From the NCBI GenBank assembly GCA_022432975.1, contig CM039505.1:22761338-22825337 (forward strand): a stretch of 64,000 nucleotides of DNA, written 5' to 3'. Numbering within the stretch: the stretch's first letter is position 1; the number at the start of each line of letters is the position of its first letter. Origin of the DNA: Begonia masoniana. Taxonomy: Eukaryota > Streptophyta > Magnoliopsida > Cucurbitales > Begoniaceae. Positions 53,897 through 64,000 of the stretch are shown here, piece after piece. A program made the position numbers and the translations under genes. The notes beneath the pieces are model-generated. The model searched no databases. It had not been told where the DNA came from and saw nothing but the letters and a program-made list of their open reading frames with translations.

Positions 53897-56800
53897 TGTG
53901 ACGACCCAAAACCGGAACCCGATCGGATTCCGGGATCGGAGCCATCACTCCGGGACAGTGTACGGAAAACGGTGACTATTTTTTTGAACATAAACAGATC
54001 GGTCAAAACAGTAGACATTATACTTTTAAAATATTTACAGCGAAACAGAATTGAATGACAGGAAACATGCACTATCAATGAAAATCCTAGAAGAGCATAG
54101 CTTTACAGAGGGGAGAAACTACAGTGAGTAACATAAAGCCTTTACAGGGAGAGAGAGTTCTCGGGTGTAGAAATTTAAAACAGGTTTCAATAATGGATAA
54201 CAGAACAAAAATTAGCATAAGGCTGGCGGAAGAGGAAACAGGAAACGTTGGCGGAAGCTGGGGCGAATAGCTGACAGAAGACTTAGTTCAGAGGAGCAGC
54301 GGATGGCTTGAATGACGTCAGCCGGAAGATGCAGTTTTAAACTGAATTGGAGGAGAAATCAGTGGATGACGTCATCGAAAGAGGTAATGACATCATCGGA
54401 AGAGGTAATGACAACGAGGTAATGACATCATCGGAAGAGGTAATGACATCATCGGAAGAGGTAATGACATCATCGGAAGAGGTAATGACATCATCGGAAG
54501 AGGTAATGACATCATCGGAAGAGGTAATGACATCATCGGAAGAGGTAATGACATCATCGGAAGAGGTAATGACATCATCGGAAGAGGTAATGACATCATC
54601 GGAAGAGGTAATGACATCATCGGAAGAGGTAATGACATCATCGGAAGAGGTAATGACATCATCGGAAGAGGTAATGACATCATCGGAAGAGGTAATGACA
54701 TCATCGGAAGAGGTAATGACATCATCGGAAGAGGTAATGACATCATCGGAAGAGGTAATGACATCATCGGAAGAGGTAATGACATCATCGGAAGAGGTAA
54801 TGACATCATCGGAAGAGGTAATGACATCATCGGAAGAGGTAATGACATCATCGGAAGAGGTAATGACATCATCGGAAGAGGTAATGACATCATCGGAAGA
54901 GGTAATGACATCATCGGAAGAGGTAATGACATCATCGGAAGAGGTAATGACATCATCGGAAGAGGTAATGACATCATCGGAAGAGGTAATGACATCATCG
55001 GAAGAGGTAATGACATCATCGGAAGAGGTAATGACATCATCGGAAGAGGTAATGACATCATCGGAAGAGGTAATGACATCATCGGAAGAGGTAATGACAT
55101 CATCGGAAGAGGTAATGACATCATCGGAAGAGGTAATGACATCATCGGAAGAGGTAATGACATCATCGGAAGAGGTAATGACATCATCGGAAGAGGTAAT
55201 GACATCATCGGAAGAGGTAATGACATCATCGGAAGAGGTAATGACATCATCGGAAGAGGTAATGACATCATCGGAAGAGGTAATGACATCATCGGAAGAG
55301 GTAATGACATCATCGGAAGAGGTAATGACATCATCGGAAGAGGTAATGACATCATCGGAAGAGGTAATGACATCATCGGAAGAGGTAATGACATCATCGG
55401 AAGAGGTAATGACATCATCGGAAGAGGTAATGACATCATCGGAAGAGGTAATGACATCATCGGAAGAGGTAATGACATCATCGGAAGAGGTAATGACATC
55501 ATCGGAAGAGGTAATGACATCATCGGAAGAGGTAATGACATCATCGGAAGAGGTAATGACATCATCGGAAGAGGTAATGACATCATCGGAAGAGGTAATG
55601 ACATCATCGGAAGAGGTAATGACATCATCGGAAGAGGTAATGACATCATCGGAAGAGGTAATGACATCATCGGAAGAGGTAATGACATCATCGGAAGAGG
55701 TAATGACATCATCGGAAGAGGTAATGACATCATCGGAAGAGGTAATGACATCATCGGAAGAGGTAATGACATCATCGGAAGAGGTAATGACATCATCGGA
55801 AGAGGTAATGACATCATCGGAAGAGGTAATGACATCATCGGAAGAGGTAATGACATCATCGGAAGAGGTAATGACATCATCGGAAGAGGTAATGACATCA
55901 TCGGAAGAGGTAATGACCTCACCGGAAGATGTAATACACTGGCGGAAGACTTGGGTGACGTCAACCGGAGGATGTAATTTAACAGAAGGAACAGGCAGCG
56001 GTGGACTTGGATTTTACACTTACCGGTGGATGTGACTTTTAAAACGGGCAGCGGGCAGCGGTGGACGTGATCGGATGATATAGTTTCTAAGGTGAAACTT
56101 AACAATTTTTAACAGGAAGTCCTAGGAACAGAAAACCTCAAACAGAAGGCATAAGGGCTTCAAACCCTCGAACCCGATTCTAGACACAGTTTTAAAACAT
56201 GCATGGGAACATGACAGAAGTTAGAAAACCTAACAGAAGATCAAGAAAACAACTGCATAGATTATTCCAAAACCAGAGACAATCCATGCACAGATTATCA
56301 GAGAATATTCCAAACAAATTCTAGAATACCACAAGACCTCTTTTAACTGTCAAATACAGTACAAATAGAGGGCATAAGAGTTGTAGAACATGCTTTACAA
56401 TTGACAGAAACAAAGAAGCAGATTGCGTGGACCGCTCTAAAACTAGAGGCCATCCATGCACAAACGGATAAAAGATTCTAGCAGTTCCAGAATGATTTCA
56501 ATACATTTCAAAACATAAATACAACTGTCAAATACAAAGGTTTTAGAATACACCAACAAAACCTATACATAAATCAGATTTCTAACAAAAATCCAGACAG
56601 AGTTTTGAAACAAAACACCAGAGTTCAGTAAAACCTACAGACATAAACTTTACTTAAAAACTGAAACCTCAGAGCAGAAACATGTCTGACTGCAAACACC
56701 ACCCTGTGAGCTCGATCCACCATCTACATTAGATCTTCATTTTGAGGAACAAGATCCTCGGTTTCGGGTTCAGTACCTACATCAGAGAGTTCACCTATGA

Positions 56801-57989
56801 GTCTAAAACTCAGTAAGGACATAATCGGTATGCAGTGATGCAAAATGCTATGCATGCAGTTTTTCAGAATACAGTGACAGTACAGAGCATTTAGTTACAG
56901 TGGCAGTAGAATTAAGTGGGGCTGATAGGGGAACTGGCAAACTGTGGGGAAGGGGGAGGGTGCACTATCAGGCACATTCAGGGATACAGTACAGTAAACA
57001 GTAATTAGTAAACAGTTCTGGGGCCAGTCCCCATCCCACACTTAACCTGGTACATTTCAGTCGGATTTTATCTTATTAGTTACAAACTGTGTACAGAAGT
57101 CAGTTTTGCGTGGATTTTCAGTAAAACGTGTATGCATGACATTCTTAGTGCCTGAACCTATAACAGCAGACATCAGAAATAACAGGGCATATTGTGGGAC
57201 AGAAAACAGACAACTCAGAATGTGAACTGAACAGACAACACAGAACACAAACTGAACAGAAGCTATAACATTTCTACCCAAAACTACCCGACAGAACAGA
57301 AACCCTAGTACCTCTGTGATGTAGGGCCTTAAGGGCCAACCTACGGTTATGAACTTACCTGTTTGCTGCGGTGTCAGATGCTCGAATGTCCCTGGAATGC
57401 TCGGACCTGTAGTATGCATGAAGAGGTATTAAATAGCTGCAAATGTTAACTAGTAAGTTGGTAGAATCTGCTCCAAACTCATCCAAACTCATAGAAAACA
57501 AACTGGTGTGTTTTCATCCAAGAACAGTGAGTTTTCTCCAAATACCATAACCCTAAACTTCGGTAAAAACCCACATTAAACTTGTCCAAACTTGTTAGCA
57601 TGAGTAGATGCTTACCTTTGACAGAAAACAGAAGGAAATCCAAGAAGATCGAAGGTGCTTTGATGGTTGCTTGTCGTTTGGGAGAGAGAATGCCGAGAAG
57701 AGGAAGAGAGAGTAGAGAAGTGAAATGAAGAAGGTTTCACGTAGGGGGAAGAACTTAACTTCTTCAACAAGTTGCCACATGTCAATCATCCATTTGATTT
57801 ATCCCACCAACCTTAATTTCTTCCTACTTTGCCCTTCCATTGGTTTTAAACTTAGTGTTATGCTTAGTTAAACATTAGTTTGGTCTCCTCTTAAACATTC
57901 CATCATTTCAACCAAAATATACATTGTATTTAAATAATTTAAATACAATACGGGGAAACAATTACGTGGCAAAAATGCCGGGTGTTACA
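53897..57989 (-). repeat. 3' LTR of Tekay-minus
   Basis: This 4093-bp LTR starts on plus TGTGACGACCC and ends GGGTGTTACA. The first 450 bp match the 5' LTR (62614..63077) almost base for base. About 1.5 kb is a 21-bp array. On plus, right of the array, comes GATGTAATACACTGGCGG, CGGAGGATGTAATTT and CGGTGGATGTGAC, which are diverged relatives of the array unit. Unique sequence then follows, sharing blocks with the Tekay-plus 3' LTR. Confidence 0.92.
54418..55916. repeat. 21-bp tandem array (about 71 units), TGACATCA form
   Basis: Each 21-bp unit contains TGACATCATCGGAAGAGG. Units look identical throughout. A few variant units lie at the left edge (CGTCATCGAAAGAGG, GACAACGAGG) and right edge (GACCTCACCGGAAGATG). 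Because 21 is a multiple of three, both strands stay open for more than 560 codons; these frames are by-products of the repeat. Confidence 0.97.
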
Positions 57990-58004
57990 TTCCACCCACC
58001 TTAC
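57990..58004 (-). promoter_or_regulatory. Polypurine tract of Tekay-minus
   Basis: On the minus strand GTAAGGTGGGTGGAA ends exactly at the 3' LTR start (TGTAACACC). A GAGGACAAAATTT stretch precedes it, a common Ty3/Gypsy arrangement. Confidence 0.85.
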
Positions 58005-58028
58005 AGAAATTTTGTCCTCAAAATTTGC

Positions 58029-61000
58029 CTAAGCAAAGAGGTCTGGATATTATGCTCTAACATTCTCTTGTCTTTCCCATGTGGCCTCCTCCACATTATA
58101 ATTTCGCCACAAAACTTTCACCAATGGGACCACTCGATTACGCAACACTTTGAGTGACATATCCAATATCTGTATAGGACTTTCTTCATAGGTCAGCGTC
58201 GGCATGATATCAAAGTCCACATGCTCCACGATCTGCGTTGGATCTCGTACACATTTTCTCAGCATCGAAACATGGAAGACATTGTGGACCCCATCCATCG
58301 ACGCTGGCAACTGTAGTTTATAAGCCATGTTTCCCACACGCTTCAGGATAGGAAAAGGGCCAATGAACCGTGGGCTGAGCTTTCCTTTCCTACCGAATCT
58401 CATCACGCCCTTAAAAGGCGACACCTTCAGGAATACCTCATCGCCCTCAGCGAACTCTAAGTCTCTTCTTCTATTATCCGCATAACTCTTCTGTCGACTC
58501 TGAGCAATTTTTATTCGTTGTTTGATAGCAGCTATCACCTCGGACATCTGCTGTAATATCTCAGGGCCGATAAGCCTGGTTTCTCCGACCTCATCCCAAC
58601 ACAATGGGGATCTACACTTTCTGCCGTACAGAGCTTCATAAGGGGCCATGCCAATTGTTGCCTGATAGCTATTGTTGTAGGCAAACTCCACGAGTGGCAA
58701 ATATCTACTCCAAGGAGCATGAAATTCCAGCACGCACGACCTTAGCATATCCTCCAGTATCTGGATTGTTCTTTTAGATTGTCCGTCAGTCTGTGGATGA
58801 AATGCCGTGCTGAAGTCTAATCTAGTGCCCAAGGAGCTTTGCAAGCTTTTCCAAAATCTGGAAGTGAATCTGGGATCACGGTTTGAGACGATCGATACAG
58901 GAATACCATGTAGCTTAATAATCTCATTAATATACAGCTCTGCGTACTGATCCAAGGAGTACGTTGTCTTTACAGGTAGAAAGTGGGCCGACTTCGTCAA
59001 TCTGTCCACTATGACCCATATGCTATTGTGGCCTTTAGCTGTCCTTGGAAGGCCAACAACAAAGTCCATTGTGATATTCTCCCACTTCCATTCGGGGATC
59101 GGAAGAGGCTGAAGCGTTCCACTTGGCCGTTGATGTTCAGCTTTGACCTGTTGACATATCATGCAAGACTCCACGTATTTGGCCACTTCATTCTTCATGT
59201 TCGGCCACCAGAAGTGAAGTTTTAAGTCCTGATACATCTTCGTGCTACCGGGATGTACAGAGAAAGAAGATGAGTGGGCTTCCGACAAGATGTGCTTTCG
59301 TAGCTCCTCATCTTTCGGAACATACCATCTGTTTTTGAACTTCAGAATTCCATCTCCCGAATAACTGAAATCGGAAGAAGTCATTGGTACTTTGCTTACC
59401 ATATCAGCCATCTCCTTTGAATTGATCTTCTGGGCTTCCTTAATTTGATCCAGGACGGAGAGTCGTAGTGTTAAGTCTGCTAGTATGGCCGATAGCCCAG
59501 AAACTACCTCCATATCGAACTTCTGTATCTCCGTCCTCAAAGGCATTGATACTGCCGACATAGCTGGTTGTACAATAGCTGGCATCCTGCTTAGTGCATC
59601 GGCCACCACATTAGCTTTACCTGGGTGGTATTTAATCTCAATATCGTAATCCTTCACGAATTCTAACCACCGCCTTTGCCTCATATTCAACACTTTCTGA
59701 GTAAAGATGTACTTCAAACTTTTGTGATCTGAAAACACCTCACATGATTGTCCATATAGGTGGTGTCTCCATACCTTCAGCGCAAATACAACTGCCGCCA
59801 ACTCAAGGTCATGAGTAGGGTAGTTTTGCTCGTGGTTTTTCAATTGTCGGGATGCGTAAGCCACCACTTTCCCTTCTTGCATTAATACACATCCCAAGCC
59901 AATCTTTGACGCATCACAGTATACGCTGAATTTGCTGTCTTCAACTGGCAATACTAACAGAGGAGCAGTGGTTAATTTCTGTTTAAGTGTCTGAAAACTC
60001 AGCTCACAAGCTTCAGACCACTTGAACTTGATGTCCTTCCTCGTTAAGCTGGTCATAGGTTTTGCTATCACAGAAAATCTCTTGATGAATTTCCTGTAAT
60101 AACCAGCTAGTCCGATAAAGCTTCGTACTTCGCTGGCATTCCTTGGTTTTGGCCAATCATTCACTGCCTGAATCTTGACCGGGTCCACCGAAACTCCTTC
60201 TGCAGACACCACGTGGCCTAGGAAATTAATCCTGCTCAACCAGAATTCACACTTTGATAGTTTGGCAAATAATTGATGCTGTTTTAGAGTTGACAGCACA
60301 ATAGCCAAGTGTTCCTCATGCTCGGCCTCACTCTTGGAGTAAACCAGGATGTCGTCGATGAAAACAATCACAAACTTGTCTAATACATCCTGGAATATCC
60401 TGTTCATCAGGTCCATAAACGCCGCCGGAGCATTAGTTAACCCGAACGACATCACTAAGAACTCGTAATGCCCGTACCGGGTCCTGAAGGCGGTCTTTGG
60501 AATATCCTCAGCCCTGACTTTCAACTGGTAATAACCTGAGCGTAAGTCGATCTTTGAGAATACCCGAGCCCCCTGTAACTGATCAAACAAATCATCGATT
60601 CTTGGCAACGGGTACTTATTCTTGATAGTCAACTTGTTCAGCTCACGGTAGTCAATACACATCCGTAGAGTCCCATCTTTCTTCTTGACAAACAAGATGG
60701 GAGCACCCCACGGAGAGAAACTAGGGCGTACAAAACCCTTGTCCACCAATTCCTTTAGCTGAGCCTTCAACTCCCTTAGCTCAATCGGTGCCATACGGTA
60801 AGGATTCTTCGATACCGGTTCAGCACCAGGATATACATCGATTTCGAACTCGATCTCACGATCAGGCGGCAATCCCGGTAGGTCATCTAGGAAAACCTCA
60901 GGGAAGTTTTGAACCACCGGAATATTTTGAAGTTCAACTACACCTTGCCTCTGAACATCCATTACGTGGGCAAGAAATCCGACACATCCTGACCTCATCA

Positions 61001-62450
61001 GTTGTTGAGCTTTCAAGGTGGATATAACAGGCATACTATGTTTCTTTGGTATTGCCTGATAGGAGAACTCTACTTCGTTCGGGCGTTTAAAAGTCACGAG
61101 CCCGGACCTGCAGTCGATGGTGGCATGATGTCTAAACAGCCAGTCCATCCCCAGAATCACTTCGTACCCTTTCATACCGATGACGATAAGATTGGCATAC
61201 AAATTCTAGTCTCCAACTGACACTATATCACCCCGCACTGTCTGCTCGGAGTGCATAAACTCTCCAGACGGTAGCATGACACTGTATGGCTGATCTGACG
61301 GTGCAATACACAAGTTCTCCCTACCCGCAAAGTCCATGGCCACAAATGAATGAGTGGCCCCCGTGTCTAACAAAGTATATACAGGTATGTTACACACCAA
61401 AATTGTACCTGTAATTGCTGTGTGCAGATCAGCATCATCAACGTCCTCCATCATTGCAAAGACTCTTGGCACGGCCTGATTTTGTCTCGTGTCGGGTATC
61501 GGGCAATCCCGAACATGATGGCCTCCTTTGCCACATCGGAAAAAAGCGCCAGTAATAAGCCTGCATTCGCCCTGGTGGCTTCTCTGGCACAGTGGACATA
61601 TAGTGAGCTGAGGAGCTCCCATCGGCCTCTTTCATTTGTCTGGGTAAGTGATGGTCTCATTGGGCCTCTTAATGCCCCTGTTTTGTTGCTGCTGAGATTG
61701 AAAATTTTGGCTTCTTTGCTGTTGCTGTTGTTGTTGTTGAGGAACATTTCTAATAATCCCTCTTGGTGGATCTCTTTGCCTCTGGGACTTCATTTCCAAA
61801 GCTTCTAACTGGTAAGCCTTGGCCACCACCTTCGTATATGGGGCCTCATCGAATCCCCCGTATGAAATTCCTCGTAAGAGGTCCAACTTCAAACCCTGGA
61901 TAAATTGGTGCACCTTGTTTTCATCAGTGGCCACCAAATGAGGTGCATAGCGAGATAAGGATTCAAACTTCTGAACATATTCGGCCACCGATCCATACTG
62001 TCGTAGCCGAGAGAATTCAACCAACTTCTCTTTCCTCATACTGCGGTCAAAGTATTTCTCATAGAAGAGTCCTTTGAATCCCTCCCAGCTTAACGCCACA
62101 GTGGTCGACTGCACTGTATCCCACCAAAATCAAGCACTCTTGGTGAGACAGAACGAGGCACATATGACTTTCTTATTTTCCTCCACCTCAGCATATCCTA
62201 ACATGCGTTTAATCTGCCGAATCCATTCCTCGGCATGAGTAGGATCTGTTGATAACCCATCGAACATAGGCGGTTGGAGTCGCCGGAATCTCTCTCCACA
62301 AGTATCACGTGGAGCATTAGCACGGTTGTTGTTCCCATCATCTTCCCGAGCCATCATGCTTTCAACCATACGGGATTGTACCCCCACTAGCTCGGTTAAT
62401 CTGTCAATGGCCCGAGAGCTATCGCTTGACTCCTCCTGATGTCCTCTCAC
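58029..62450 (-). pseudogene. Tekay-minus gag-pol, one frame with four in-frame stops
   Basis: One frame of 1474 codons starts MRGHQEESSDSSRAIDRL. It is interrupted by stops at about 62127, 61629, 61206 and 58050 and has no frameshift. Gag has LQPPMFDGLSTDPTHAEEW and a Q-rich linker. Its knuckle reads FFRCGKGGHHVRDC, so the first cysteine is phenylalanine (61542..61544). Protease has LLDTGATHSFVAMDF. The longest open part (58050..61202) holds RT ([11 protein letters not shown]), RNase H ([14 protein letters not shown]) and integrase ([17 protein letters not shown]). The second catalytic Asp of the integrase core is Asn (IVSNRDPRF, codon 58881..58883). A chromodomain-like tail ends it ([17 protein letters not shown]). 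Stops plus these two substitutions argue against activity. Confidence 0.92.
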
Positions 62451-62598
62451 AATTTCTAAGAATTCCTATAAACAGAATAACCTAACTTAATAAACAAAAC
62501 CTTTACGGGAATTTAAACACTTGCAGTTGGTGGAGCGATCTCACATGGCGGGTTGCGCAGTCAGACATTTTCACAGAATCGGTTTTAAAACCTTGTCT

Positions 62599-62609
62599 CT
62601 CTGATACCA
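62599..62609 (-). promoter_or_regulatory. Primer-binding site of Tekay-minus (initiator tRNA-Met)
   Basis: Minus-strand TGGTATCAGAG lies four bases inside the 5' LTR end. It is intact, unlike the Tekay-plus copy. The leader from here to the gag start (62450) shows no coding potential. Confidence 0.85.
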
Positions 62610-62613
62610 CAAC

Positions 62614-64000
62614 TGTGACGACCCGAAACCGGAACCCGATCGGAGTCCGGGATCGGAGCCATCACTCTGGGACAGTGTACGGAAAACGGTGACTATTTTT
62701 TTGAACATAAACAGATCGGTCAAAACAGTAGACATTATACTTTTAAAATATTTACAACGAAACAGAATTGAATGACAGGAAACATGCACTATCAATGAAA
62801 ACCATAGAAGAGCATAGCTTTACAGAGGGGAGAAACTACAGTGAGTAACAGAAAGCCTTTACAGGGAGAGAGAGTTCTCGGGTGTAGAAATTTAAAACAG
62901 GTTTCAATAATGGATAACAGAACAGAAATTAGCATAAGGCTGGCGGAAGAGGAAACAGGAAATGTTGGCGGAAGAGCTGGGGCGAATAGCTGACAGAAGA
63001 CTTAGTTCAGAGGAGCAGCGGATGGCTTGAATGACGTCAGCCGGAAGATGCAGTTTTAAACTGAATCGGAGGAGAAATCAGTGGATGACATCATCGGAAG
63101 AGGTAATGACGTCATCGGATGACGTCATCGGAAGAGGTAATGACGTCATCGGAAGAGGTAATGACGTCATCGGAAGAGGTAATGACGTCATCGGAAGAGG
63201 TAATGACGTCATCGGAAGAGGTAATGACGTCATCGGAAGAGGTAATGACGTCATCGGAAGAGGTAATGACGTCATCGGAAGAGGTAATGACGTCATCGGA
63301 AGAGGTAATGACGTCATCGGAAGAGGTAATGACGTCATCGGAAGAGGTAATGACGTCATCGGAAGAGGTAATGACGTCATCGGAAGAGGTAATGACGTCA
63401 TCGGAAGAGGTAATGACGTCATCGGAAGAGGTAATGACGTCATCGGAAGAGGTAATGACGTCATCGGAAGAGGTAATGACGTCATCGGAAGAGGTAATGA
63501 CGTCATCGGAAGAGGTAATGACGTCATCGGAAGAGGTAATGACGTCATCGGAAGAGGTAATGACGTCATCGGAAGAGGTAATGACGTCATCGGAAGAGGT
63601 AATGACGTCATCGGAAGAGGTAATGACGTCATCGGAAGAGGTAATGACGTCATCGGAAGAGGTAATGACGTCATCGGAAGAGGTAATGACGTCATCGGAA
63701 GAGGTAATGACGTCATCGGAAGAGGTAATGACGTCATCGGAAGAGGTAATGACGTCATCGGAAGAGGTAATGACGTCATCGGAAGAGGTAATGACGTCAT
63801 CGGAAGAGGTAATGACGTCATCGGAAGAGGTAATGACGTCATCGGAAGAGGTAATGACGTCATCGGAAGAGGTAATGACGTCATCGGAAGAGGTAATGAC
63901 GTCATCGGAAGAGGTAATGACGTCATCGGAAGAGGTAATGACGTCATCGGAAGAGGTAATGACGTCATCGGAAGAGGTAATGACGTCATCGGAAGAGGTA
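62614..64000 (-). repeat. 5' LTR of Tekay-minus (runs off the window)
   Basis: It starts TGTGACGACCC on plus and matches 53897 onward with few differences (for example AGTCCGGGATCG against ATTCCGGGATCG). It enters a 21-bp array at about 63078 and is still in it at the window edge, so length and end are unknown. Confidence 0.92.
63079..64000. repeat. 21-bp tandem array (at least 42 units), TGACGTCA form
   Basis: Each unit contains TGACGTCATCGGAAGAGG. It differs from the partner LTR array by one base in every unit (ACGT against ACAT). The first unit alone has the ACAT form; the next is a partial unit (CGGATGACGTCATCGG). TGACGTCA is the palindromic core bound by plant TGA-type and related bZIP factors. 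The array continues past the window. Confidence 0.97.

Larger units (their letters stand above)
53897..64000 (-). mobile_element. Tekay-minus: chromovirus-like Ty3/Gypsy element with array-bearing LTRs
   Basis: Order on the minus strand: 5' LTR (62614 to beyond 64000), tRNA-Met primer site, one gag-pol frame (62450 down to 58029), polypurine tract and 3' LTR (57989..53897). LTR boundaries are TGTAACACCCGGC at the start and GGGTCGTCACA at the end. The gag-pol frame has four in-frame stops but no frameshift, so decay is limited. Confidence 0.93.

Noticed and set aside
54347..56105. Open frames of more than 560 codons on both strands (EVMTSSE and SLPLPMM repeats)
   Set aside because: They arise only because the 21-bp unit is a multiple of three and lacks stops in those frames. 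Both strands are open at once, there is no start context or domain, and the region is an LTR array.
63078..63989. 303-codon minus frame of TSLPLPM repeats
   Set aside because: Same cause: frame-preserving 21-bp repeats in the 5' LTR.
41598..64000. Regular direct repeats that might suggest CRISPR arrays
   Set aside because: Units are contiguous with no unique spacers, lie in LTRs of a plant genome, and there are no cas genes.
54418..64000. 21-bp period as an siRNA-sized signal
   Set aside because: Unit length alone does not show small-RNA production; treated only as a tandem repeat.

Overview
This window is eudicot-like plant nuclear DNA. It is AT-rich and built almost entirely of nested LTR retrotransposons. 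The only host gene recognised is at the left edge: the first exon, an intron of about 1 kb and the start of exon 2 of a RING-H2 (ATL58/59-like) ubiquitin ligase gene on the minus strand, at 1..1200. No rRNA, tRNA or CRISPR array was seen.

Layout. (a) 1..3550 holds the RING-H2 gene fragment and unremarkable intergenic DNA. (b) The oldest layer is a decayed Copia gag of the UBN2 type, now in three pieces: about 3550..3730, 27821..28032 and 51944..52400. (c) A Tork/Tnt1-like Copia element (Copia-1, 3731..27820) splits this gag. It carries five later insertions: an unclassified 0.94-kb piece in its 5' LTR (3833..4773), a solo LTR (5811..7383), a complete minus-strand SIRE/Maximus Copia (8003..17931, target duplication GGGTG), a deleted Ty3/Gypsy (18820..about 23075) and a solo LTR in its 3' LTR (24929..27536, target duplication AGCAG). 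(d) 28033..51943 is a compound block. It holds an LTR fragment with an array of short palindromes and a plus-strand Tekay/Del-type Gypsy element truncated inside both LTRs (about 28816..50988). A younger plus-strand SIRE element (31305..43045, target duplication ATGAG) sits inside that Gypsy, and the block ends with a hAT transposon end. (e) 52400..53896 is AT-rich and contains a TG microsatellite and a foldback MITE. (f) 53897..64000 is a minus-strand Tekay element with 4.1-kb LTRs; its 5' LTR runs off the window.

How the parts work. Each autonomous element encodes Gag with CCHC knuckles, protease, integrase, reverse transcriptase and RNase H in its superfamily's order. The two SIRE elements add an env-like ORF after pol, intact at 647 codons in the older copy. 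The two Tekay copies end in a chromodomain-like tail. All carry in-frame stops or frameshifts in gag-pol, so none looks autonomous now.

The most unusual feature is in the LTRs. Three elements carry large, recently expanded minisatellites: 21-bp units with TGACGTCA or TGACATCA, 24/25-bp units with CTGCCGAT, and 37/38-bp units beginning CACATCCACC. Array size or sequence differs between the two LTRs of one element. A related core (CATC-Y-N-CCG) recurs in LTRs of both Copia and Gypsy elements and again just upstream of both env-like ORFs. This could be a shared cis-regulatory theme; that is inference from reading the sequence, not a tested result.
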